Origin: Sodalis sp. dw_96
GTDB taxonomy: Bacteria; Pseudomonadota; Gammaproteobacteria; Enterobacterales; Enterobacteriaceae
Direction of reading: 5' to 3'
DNA length: 64,000 nucleotides
Assembly: GCF_018449575.1 (NCBI RefSeq)
Contig: NZ_JAAVUT010000002.1
Coordinates: 124,001-188,000, forward strand
Below are positions 58,130 through 64,000 of this stretch, in pieces. How positions within the stretch are numbered: position 1 is the first letter of the stretch; every line of letters starts with the position of its first letter. Under the pieces are notes generated by a model. That model ran no database searches. It saw only the letters and a program-made list of their open reading frames with translations, and was not told where the DNA came from. Position numbers and translations under genes: made by a program.

Positions 58130-58825
58130 TTAGACCTCAAAATCAATGTGATTTACATGCATAAAACGCTTCGGCAAATATCGATGATAATTTCTCTCTA
58201 CGCAAAATCTCTTGAAATCATCGAAGTGGTTCACATTAACTTTATAATATAGCTCTTGCATATAATTCTCGACAGTGCGTGTTGCTAGATTAAGTCTGTC
58301 TGCAACTGCTTTCACTTTCATCCCCCGCAATCTGAAGAACATAATTTCACATTCACGCTCAGTAAAAAAATCATCAGGTTTATTCAATAACAACGAACCC
58401 GGCATATGTCCTTTTATATAATCATTTATAGTGTAGATTTCCAATTTTTTGATATATCCGAACATGCCGACATATTCATTGTTATCATTATAAAATGGCA
58501 ACTTATTCACGACATACGGATAGTCAATAGCCAGCGGATGAAATTCAAGGGTAGACAGTCGTTGCTCCGTTTTAAAAACCTGCTTGTCTTGCTTGGCAAA
58601 TTCTTCAGCGGCATTATCAAATTCGACGAGTTTAGATTTAATCTCTACGTCTCGCTTTCCAATGATATCGGCGCTTGAGTTGACGCCGTAAACCTTCATC
58701 AAAGATGAGTTCGCATAAATAAAACGCGATTCTAAATTCCTTATACCACAGGGTTCTGGCATTAGGTCACACATTTTTATCAACGAATTGGGCAGATATA
58801 CCTCAGGAATTATTTCGTTTTTCAT
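58130..58825 (-). CDS. PAS-LuxR solo transcriptional regulator, paralogue 3
   Basis: Third member of the family, 231 residues from the ATG at 58825 (in-frame ATGs also occur at 58840 and 58864). PAS-like sensor (MPEPCGIRNLESRFIYANSS, FHPLAIDYPYVVNKLPFYND) and LuxR domain (LRGMKVKAVADRLNLATRTVENYMQELYYKV), ending YHRYLPKRFMHVNHIDF. It is more diverged than the tandem pair; NKETA of the recognition region is changed to VKAVA. The lux-box-like element of the other two was not found upstream. Confidence 0.83.
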   Translation of the reverse strand: MKNEIIPEVYLPNSLIKMCDLMPEPCGIRNLESRFIYANSSLMKVYGVNSSADIIGKRDVEIKSKLVEFDNAAEEFAKQDKQVFKTEQRLSTLEFHPLAIDYPYVVNKLPFYNDNNEYVGMFGYIKKLEIYTINDYIKGHMPGSLLLNKPDDFFTERECEIMFFRLRGMKVKAVADRLNLATRTVENYMQELYYKVNVNHFDDFKRFCVERNYHRYLPKRFMHVNHIDFEV

Positions 58826-59071
58826 TGTTATACTTTCCATAAAAAATATAATATGTAACGTCACATGTCTAGACTGCTTTCAGCATATTACTTTATCAAA
58901 GTGTGTGTAACTGCACTTTAGAATAGCCAAGAAAAATTTTTGATAGAAGATGATGACATTGTGTTATAGCTTACAACTATTTACCTGAGGACTTTACTGC
59001 TGAATAAAGTTATTATTGCACTCAGTATTTTTTTGTCCAACTCCTCCGACAACAGAGCGGTAGTTCACAAC

Positions 59072-59413
59072 TTATTGATATTCAGACTGGGTAATTGTCC
59101 TTTTCCCCTCTGTTCTGGAACACGTAAACACAATCAGTGCGTTCACTTTCCATAATTTGAGGGTATAAAGAACGCCGGAATCAATAATGATTTTGGCCGG
59201 ATAGTTACCGATGGACGCGGCGTAGGCTTCATTACCTTTATTCCGGCATTCATTAAAATCCATCATGGTGTCATCAATGGTTATCGCCGGACCTACCTTG
59301 GGCAGCTTTCCTTTTGAGTACATTGTATTGAGATTTTCTTTCGTATAGGTAACGCCGGCGAAAGCAGGTACTGTTAAGACGGATAATAACAATCCGAGCA
59401 TCAATGTCTTCAT
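59072..59413 (-). CDS. Small secreted protein, unknown function
   Basis: 113 residues from the ATG at 59413, chosen because it opens with a clean signal peptide, MKTLMLGLLLSVLTVPAFA (cleavage after AFA). The mature part has two cysteines (NECRNKGN, FTCSRTEGK) that could form a disulfide. The frame runs 31 codons further upstream without support. I do not recognise a family. It lies alone on the minus strand. Confidence 0.6.
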   Translation of the reverse strand: MKTLMLGLLLSVLTVPAFAGVTYTKENLNTMYSKGKLPKVGPAITIDDTMMDFNECRNKGNEAYAASIGNYPAKIIIDSGVLYTLKLWKVNALIVFTCSRTEGKRTITQSEYQ

Positions 59414-59659
59414 AAGAGTTTTCCCGGGAAAATTTTTCACATCATAACATCCCATGGCGAAACCGCCAGTTAGCACGTTTGCGGGATGGCATTGCACAAC
59501 ATTCATGGCCCAGCCGTAAACCCATTTCTTGTCACTGTTACCTTAGATCCCCCTGCCCCATAGTGGTGTTGCGCAAAAGTACCTTCATGGCCTGGCCGCC
59601 AGCTCGTTAACTTGCGGCATCAGGCGGCCTTCACAAAATTTTTATGAACAGGTAACGAT

Positions 59660-60139
59660 ATGAGTCAACGTTTAGATTACTTTAAGCTGTCTGCCGGATT
59701 TGCCGGAAAATACCTCGACTTTAATATGACCCTGGCAGCAAAACCCGTCATTCAAGAATTCAGCCATCTGGTGACCATCAGAGCCTCACAGTTGAATGGC
59801 TGCGGGTTTTGCCTCGATATGCATGTCAAGGAAGCGAAAATACACGGTGAGCGCGAACTGCGTCTGTACCATATAGCCATCTGGCGCGAATCTCCCTTGT
59901 TTACTCCAAGGGAAAAGGCGGCGCTGGCTTGGACCGAAGCCTTGACCATTCTTCCGCCTCAGGGTATTGACGACGATATTTATCAATCGGTGCGAGCGCA
60001 GCTATCCGAAGAGGATATATCAGATCTCAGCTTTTTGATCGTTGCTATCAATGGTTGGAACCGCCTGAATGTGGCATTCAGAACGGTACCGGGATCTGCG
60101 GATGCCGCGTACGGTTTGAATAAAGCCGGGCTTAATTAA
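59660..60139 (+). CDS. AhpD-like carboxymuconolactone decarboxylase-family protein
   Basis: 159-residue alkylhydroperoxidase-like protein. The redox motif is CGFCLDMHVKEA (C48, C51, H55), as in AhpD, and LVTIRASQLNG precedes it. The family reduces peroxides via a CxxC relay or acts on related substrates; the real one here is unknown. The start codon has GGTAACG a few bases before it. It is monocistronic, between a secreted-protein gene and azuC. Confidence 0.85.
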   Translation: MSQRLDYFKLSAGFAGKYLDFNMTLAAKPVIQEFSHLVTIRASQLNGCGFCLDMHVKEAKIHGERELRLYHIAIWRESPLFTPREKAALAWTEALTILPPQGIDDDIYQSVRAQLSEEDISDLSFLIVAINGWNRLNVAFRTVPGSADAAYGLNKAGLN

Positions 60140-60223
60140 AAATAGCATTATTAAACTTTTGTTTAAAAATTATCAATTTAATTGATCATTTGCCTGTAAA
60201 TGCGTGTTTGTTCAAAAATAATT

Positions 60224-60239
60224 TGTGATATGCGTCACA
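60224..60239 (+). promoter_or_regulatory. CRP site 1 upstream of azuC
   Basis: TGTGATATGCGTCACA has both perfect CRP half-sites (TGTGA-N6-TCACA). It is centred about 49 bp before the predicted transcription start. Confidence 0.82.
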
Positions 60240-60244
60240 TAAAC

Positions 60245-60273
60245 TTGATTTTATGTGACGCGGATCATACTAT
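60245..60273 (+). promoter_or_regulatory. Predicted azuC promoter
   Basis: -35 TTGATT (60245-60250), 17-bp spacer, -10 TACTAT (60268-60273). The second CRP site sits inside the spacer. Confidence 0.5.
60254..60269 (+). promoter_or_regulatory. CRP site 2 inside the azuC promoter
   Basis: TGTGACGCGGATCATA has one perfect and one 4/5 CRP half-site; its centre is 30 bp from site 1. Overlap with the -35/-10 region suggests repression by CRP. Confidence 0.65.
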
Positions 60274-60321
60274 TAGGTCCGTGGACAACATTCATGTTAC
60301 ATTGCCTCAGAGGCCGGACAG

Positions 60322-60405
60322 ATGAAATTACGTAATCTATTGAAAAAGATGCTGGCGTCCTATCTTAACACCGTTAAAGATGTGCCGCCTGGCGCGATGT
60401 TTTAA
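60322..60405 (+). CDS. azuC: Small protein AzuC homologue
   Basis: A 27-residue protein beginning MKLRNLLKKMLASYLNTV and ending KDVPPGAMF. From memory, E. coli AzuC (28 residues) begins MKLRKILKSM and has the same KDVPPG-MF ending, so this is a homologue. The N-terminal part is an amphipathic basic helix; E. coli AzuC is membrane-associated and reported to interact with glycerol-3-phosphate dehydrogenase GlpD. GAGG lies 8 bases before the ATG, two CRP sites lie upstream and a terminator follows 20 bp after the stop. It sits in the accessory region, not in its E. coli neighbourhood. Confidence 0.8.
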   Translation: MKLRNLLKKMLASYLNTVKDVPPGAMF

Positions 60406-60419
60406 ACACTACGCGTATA

Positions 60420-60446
60420 AAAAAAGCTGCTGCGGCAGCTTTTTTT
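60420..60446 (+). terminator. Terminator of azuC
   Basis: GCTGC (60426-60430), loop TGCG, GCAGC (60435-60439) flanked by A and T runs that extend the stem, followed by seven T residues. Confidence 0.9.
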
Positions 60447-60598
60447 ATGTCTTGGGATCTGAAGCATAAATTTCATTAAGCTACCCGGCTGAATCTCTTC
60501 AGGTGATAAGCTGGGGAAAGGATAATGTCAGGGCCAGCCCTCTCTTCCAAGCGGCTATTATGGCGCCCTTTTGCTCGCGGTCACCCATGGAGTGCGTT

Positions 60599-60889
60599 AT
60601 GCGTCTGTTTATAGCGGTCTTTTTTTGCTTACTGGTATTCCAACCTGCATGGTCAAAACAACCGTCGTCGAATTCGCCAGTGATCAGCAGCCGGCAAAAT
60701 AACGATTTGATTGAACAAGGAGAATATATCAATAGCGCCGGCCAGCAAATTCACCAGCCAGCCCATAGCAAATCAGGTAAGGTTCCTTCCGGCGCGTCGG
60801 CGAAATGCCGCGATGGCGCCTTTAGTTTCAGCACGCACCGCCGGGGAACGTGCTCCGGCCATCGCGGCGTTGCGCAATGGCTGAATTGA
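60599..60889 (+). CDS. Secreted DUF3761-type protein
   Basis: 96 residues: signal peptide MRLFIAVFFCLLVFQPAWS, a serine/glutamine-rich middle, and a C-terminal DUF3761 motif with CRDGAFSFSTHRRGTCSGHRGV-AQWLN (two cysteines likely paired). The domain is widespread in short secreted proteins; function unknown. The ATG at 60599 has GGAG 6 bases upstream; the frame is open 32 codons earlier without support. Convergent with the iraP-like gene, 8 bp apart. Confidence 0.75.
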   Translation: MRLFIAVFFCLLVFQPAWSKQPSSNSPVISSRQNNDLIEQGEYINSAGQQIHQPAHSKSGKVPSGASAKCRDGAFSFSTHRRGTCSGHRGVAQWLN

Positions 60890-60897
60890 TCGACTGC

Positions 60898-61203
60898 TTA
60901 TTCAGTTTTCTCGGTATGAACTTCCTCACCATTCACTTCAACAAACTGTGAGACCGAGATCAACCGGACAAAATGGGCCAACAGCAAATCAACATCCGTC
61001 TGCAGTATCTCTTCGCTGGCGCTGGCCGCGGAAAGTATGGCTTTTTCAATATTGGTCGCCATCACCGGTGAACTGCCTTTACTCACCGTTAGCATTAAAG
61101 CGGCTAATAGAAGAGACTGTGCCTCGACTTGCGCTATCAGATCCTTGGTGGCGGCATCAACTTTTGCCAATTTTCTCAGGATATCAATGACAAGATTTTG
61201 CAT
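60898..61203 (-). CDS. iraP: IraP-like anti-adaptor of RssB
   Basis: 101-residue protein starting MQNLVIDILRKLAKVDAATK-DLIAQVEAQSLLLAAL. From memory E. coli IraP (86 residues) starts [20 protein letters not shown] and has CAQVEALEIIVTAM, a clear match in pattern, with a coiled-coil N-terminal half. IraP binds RssB and protects RpoS from ClpXP during phosphate starvation. The C-terminal half is longer and diverged. ATG at 61203 is chosen because it gives this start; an upstream frame extends 21 codons. No PhoB or ppGpp-specific promoter feature could be confirmed. Confidence 0.65.
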   Translation of the reverse strand: MQNLVIDILRKLAKVDAATKDLIAQVEAQSLLLAALMLTVSKGSSPVMATNIEKAILSAASASEEILQTDVDLLLAHFVRLISVSQFVEVNGEEVHTEKTE

Positions 61204-61608
61204 ATTATTTTTCTCGAAAAAAAAGGCGGCAACGACACTGTTACAACCCAAACATAGCGTGATCATGATACTCGTTTAATGATTAAGATCACATCTCTTG
61301 ACTGTAAGTATTCACATCAAAGCTCTCCCCATCACCAGCTCCGTCCGGTTGCACTCCCTTTCGCGAAGATGTACCTCTGCTGGAAACTTCACAAAACATT
61401 AAATTATCTTATGTAATAAGGTCCACTTATCCTATCTCCGGAACAGCTTTTCAGGCGGCATCAAAGAGCGCCAGCGATAAAGACCTATCTCCAGGCGAGT
61501 TTTTAACAATTCGCCTTTAATGGTTTTTTTTCGGCGAAGAAAAGGTGATGCCTTGAGCGATGAGAAGGTCTAAAAGATGTTATATGACGCTATAAATTTA
61601 ACAAAAGT
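61204..61608. other. iraP upstream region, no gene
   Basis: 405 bp with no gene. It must contain the iraP promoter. AGGCGA...TCGCCT (about 61493-61517) makes a short hairpin followed by a T tract in the plus direction, with no plus-strand gene leading in. Confidence 0.4.
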
Positions 61609-61944
61609 TTATCCGCCGGGCCGATAAAAAGGATAGGTAAAAAATAAAAGATGGATCAGGTTAAGCAGAAAATGAAACAATGTCGCAATCCATAATTTGC
61701 CGCTCCATAACCAGGCCAAACCATAAATATTTCCGCCCAGCAGAGTCGCCAGGCAGAGCAGTGCAAACATGCTCAAAACCAGTCCTGCCCAATAAAACCA
61801 GCGTGGATGAGTCGGCACCGGTCTTGATAACAATGTGGGCATACATGCCAGGAGCAAGGCCATGAAAAAAACAGCCGCGGTGATTCTCCGATCCAATCGA
61901 AGGAAGGCTCCGCAGGTGAGTGCAGCGGCCAGAAGTACCCACAT
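61609..61944 (-). pseudogene. C-terminal fragment of a CPBP-family membrane protein
   Basis: 111 residues from the ATG at 61944, four hydrophobic segments, ending LWIATLFHFLLNLIHLLFFT-YP, the third motif (HxxxN) of CPBP intramembrane proteases. The EExxR and FxxxH motifs are missing. The frame remains protein-like for about 33 codons upstream of the ATG (SQNLYGAVVSSEPRFVFYHP) to a stop at about 62044, with no start codon, so this is probably a 5'-truncated remnant. An intact short membrane protein is possible. Confidence 0.5.
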
Positions 61945-62207
61945 AGCGTCGCGTCCTATTGGATGATAAAAAACGAAACGCGGTTCGCTGGATACGACCG
62001 CACCATAGAGGTTTTGGCTTATTAATATAATTTTTCGATTTTATCATTTGATTCCCCCCCTTATTGCATCGCACGAAGACGGGCCCATCAATGATGTGGG
62101 ATGAATTCTAAACCAGACGACAATACTGCTCTTCAGGGGTTGGATTTCTGCGTAAGGTATTGTTTATGCTGCTGAGATGAAGTCTGACAGGAATATATTT
62201 CAGGCTC

Positions 62208-62226
62208 AACCGGGCATAGCCCGGTT
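62208..62226 (-). terminator. Hairpin after alaC
   Basis: AACCGGGC (62208-62215), 3-nt loop, GCCCGGTT (62219-62226), 10 bp past the alaC stop. No proper T tract follows on the minus strand, so its strength is uncertain. Confidence 0.55.
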
Positions 62227-62235
62227 TCAATATTC

Positions 62236-63477
62236 TTATAATGCCTGATCGGCGACGTGTTTAGCTGAGCTGGGTTTCAATTGCCCGTCGGCACGGAACA
62301 TGGCTTTGATACCCCGCACCGCCTGCCGGATACGATCCTGGTTCTCAATCAAGGCGAACCGGACGTGGGTATCGCCGTAATCGCCAAAACCGATACCGGG
62401 GGAAACGCAAACCTTGGCTTCCGACAACAATTTTTTGGCAAATTCCAGCGATCCCATGGCAGCATAATGTTCCGGGATTTTCGCCCAGACATACATGGAG
62501 GCCTTGGGATTATCCACCATCCAGCCCGCCTCGTGCAGGCCGCGCACCAGCACGTCCCTGCGCTGGTGATATTGCTCGACAATATCCAGCACGCACTGCT
62601 GATCCCCCTCCAGCGCGGCGATGGCGGCAACCTGCAGCGGGGTGAAGGTACCGTAATCGTGATAGCTTTTGATGCGTGCCAACGCATTCACCAGTTCGGG
62701 GTTGCCCACCATAAACCCGATACGCCAGCCCGCCATATTGTAACTTTTTGACAGGGTGAAAAATTCCACCGCAATCTCTTTCGCGCCCGGCACCTGCATA
62801 ATGGAAGGCGCTTTCCAACCGTCATACACGATATCGGCATAGGCCAGGTCATGGACCACCAAAACCCCATACTGGCGCGCCAGCGCCACCACCCGCTCGA
62901 AGAAATCCAGTTCGACGCATTGGGCGGTGGGATTCGAGGGAAAGCCCAGAATCATCATTTTGGGGGTGGGGATACTTTCGCGGATAGCCCGTTCCAGCTC
63001 GCGGAAGAAATCTACGCCTTCCACCAACGGCACCGAGCGCACCTGGGCGCCGGCGATAACCGCGCCATAAATATGAATAGGGTAGCTGGGATTGGGCACC
63101 AGCACCGTGTCGCCATGATCAAGGGTGGCCAGCATCAGGTGGGCCAGTCCTTCTTTGGACCCGATAGTGACGATGGCTTCGCTGTCCGGATCGATATCCA
63201 CCGCATAGCGATCGGCATACCAGCGAGAAATCGCGCGCCGCAGACGCGGAATGCCCCGCGAGGTTGAATATCCGTGGGTATCTTCGCGTTTAGCCACCGT
63301 ACAGAGTTTTTCGACTATGTGCGGCGGCGTCGGCCCGTCGGGATTACCCATGCTGAAATCGATGATATCTTCACCGCGACGGCGCGCCGCCATTTTCAAC
63401 TCGGAAGTGATATTGAATACATAAGGGGGGAGACGTTCGATGCGTGTAAAACGCCGTGATGAACCGGATTCGGCCAT
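62236..63477 (-). CDS. alaC: Glutamate-pyruvate aminotransferase AlaC
   Basis: Main alanine-forming transaminase alongside AlaA; PLP enzyme of 413 residues (E. coli 412). Signatures: RLPPYVFNITSELKMAARRR near the start, FSMGNPDGPTPPHIVEKL, NPSYPIHIYGAVIAGAQVRS and the PLP-lysine motif FFTLSKSYNMAGWRIGFM. ATG at 63477 has GAGGAT upstream; the frame extends 40 codons further without family match. It marks the return to the conserved chromosome after the accessory region. An inverted repeat lies in its leader. Confidence 0.96.
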   Translation of the reverse strand: MAESGSSRRFTRIERLPPYVFNITSELKMAARRRGEDIIDFSMGNPDGPTPPHIVEKLCTVAKREDTHGYSTSRGIPRLRRAISRWYADRYAVDIDPDSEAIVTIGSKEGLAHLMLATLDHGDTVLVPNPSYPIHIYGAVIAGAQVRSVPLVEGVDFFRELERAIRESIPTPKMMILGFPSNPTAQCVELDFFERVVALARQYGVLVVHDLAYADIVYDGWKAPSIMQVPGAKEIAVEFFTLSKSYNMAGWRIGFMVGNPELVNALARIKSYHDYGTFTPLQVAAIAALEGDQQCVLDIVEQYHQRRDVLVRGLHEAGWMVDNPKASMYVWAKIPEHYAAMGSLEFAKKLLSEAKVCVSPGIGFGDYGDTHVRFALIENQDRIRQAVRGIKAMFRADGQLKPSSAKHVADQAL

Positions 63478-63555
63478 AATATCCTCAATGTACGTTAGCG
63501 CCCGGACCATCCGAGCGACGCTGACCCTTTTTGGGTCTGTTTGAGAACCTATCTC

Positions 63556-63598
63556 AATGCCGGTCGGAATACAATGCTTAATCGTCCATACCGGCATT
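63556..63598 (-). promoter_or_regulatory. Inverted repeat in the alaC leader
   Basis: AATGCCGGT (63556-63564) and ACCGGCATT (63590-63598) are a perfect 9-bp inverted repeat spaced by 25 bp, 80-120 bp before the alaC start. It could form a leader RNA stem or an operator. Confidence 0.45.
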
Positions 63599-63881
63599 AC
63601 AGGATAACCCTCGACCCTTCTTGTTCGCAGACAGTGAATAAGGTTGTGTTAACCTCGGATTCGGTTTCTATCCTGCTTCTTTTGCCGTGAGGGGTAGAAC
63701 TAATTGCTGTACCGATACAGGAGATTAGGTTGTAAAAGCGGTAATATATTTTTTAGCCGTTTTTAAATTTCCCCTTTTTACCTCTTTTAACCGCCACTGC
63801 CCGGCAATAATCACCGAAATATAACTTCCTCTTTATTTTACTCAGGTTTCCTCAAATAAGATTTTTGACACCAGCGCCGAA

Positions 63882-63970
63882 GGCGGCGCGGGTGAAACGT
63901 TGACCGACTATTGCTAATATGAACCGGCGGCGGCGCGGGTGGAACATTGATCGCCTATTGCTTATAGTAG
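63882..63970. repeat. Two direct repeats, 47-bp period
   Basis: A block starting GGCGGCGCGGGTG and ending CTATTGCT occurs at 63882-63923 and 63929-63970 with six or so mismatches. Unrelated to the 101-107 bp repeats. It may continue past the window edge. Confidence 0.7.
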
Positions 63971-64000
63971 CTACAGCATTTATCGAGTTACCGGGACGGG

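Larger units (their letters stand above)
60280..60446 (+). ncRNA. AzuCR-like dual-function RNA (predicted transcript)
   Basis: Predicted from the promoter to the terminator, about 165 nt, enclosing the azuC reading frame. In E. coli the equivalent RNA both encodes AzuC and base-pairs with mRNAs. Only the layout is seen here; the base-pairing function is inferred and ends are approximate. Confidence 0.5.
63478..64000. other. alaC upstream region
   Basis: 523 bp with no gene. It should hold the alaC promoter and leader. GACCC-AAAAA-GGGTC hairpin near 63524-63538, a longer inverted repeat at 63556-63598 and a direct repeat at the right edge are listed separately or noted. No reading frame with a ribosome site was found. 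Confidence 0.5.

Noticed and set aside
50370-63000. attR duplicate of the tRNA-Arg 3' end
   Set aside because: No copy of the T-arm/acceptor sequence was found by eye; a computed alignment would be needed to exclude a degraded one.

Overview
The window reads as chromosomal DNA of a gamma-proteobacterium of the order Enterobacterales. From position 294 to about 50,400 the gene order lrhA-alaA-yfbR-hxpA-yfbU-yfbV-ackA-pta-yfcD-yfcE-yfcG-yfcH-hisPMQJ-ubiX-purF-cvpA-dedD-folC-accD-dedA-truA-usg-pdxB-flk-fabB-mnmC-yfcL-epmC-yfcA-mepA-aroC-prmB-smrB-sixA-yfcZ-mlaA follows the E. coli 51-53 min segment closely, with high protein similarity. Differences from E. coli point away from Escherichia/Salmonella: yfcC, yfcF, argT, fadIJ and fadL are absent, a TonB-dependent copper-type receptor sits between mnmC and yfcL, and a complete ccm (cytochrome c maturation) operon follows mlaA, with ccmH and ccmI as separate genes. 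A Sodalis/Pectobacteriaceae-like member is my guess, not proven.

Core region (294-50,014): acetate overflow (ackA-pta), two alanine transaminases at opposite ends of the window (alaA, alaC), histidine/basic amino acid uptake (hisJQMP) with a visible sigma54 promoter and a pair of NtrC-type sites, purine entry (cvpA-purF under a PurR box), ubiquinone/folate/fatty-acid/tRNA/PLP genes (ubiX, folC, accD, truA, pdxB), fabB under FabR- and FadR-like operators, envelope genes (mepA, mlaA, dedD, dedA) and translation-related genes (mnmC, epmC, prmB, smrB). Two arrays of a structured 101-107 bp tandem repeat lie between convergent gene pairs (yfbR/hxpA and pta/yfcD).

Accessory region (about 50,300-62,200): begins at a tRNA-Arg(CCU) gene (argW-like, a common phage integration site) and is clearly more AT-rich. 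It carries three paralogous PAS-type LuxR solo regulators (two with matching lux-box-like palindromes upstream), a phage tailspike gene with a textbook LexA box, a frameshifted small gene behind it, an orphan gtrA, an orphan P-loop ATPase, small secreted proteins, an AhpD-like protein, a homologue of the AzuC small protein (dual-function AzuCR RNA) with two CRP sites, an IraP-like anti-adaptor and a CPBP-protease fragment. No integrase or other phage structural genes remain, so it looks like a decayed prophage plus later gains. The core resumes with alaC at 62,236.

All identifications rest on reading the translated sequence against remembered family sequences; no database search was run.
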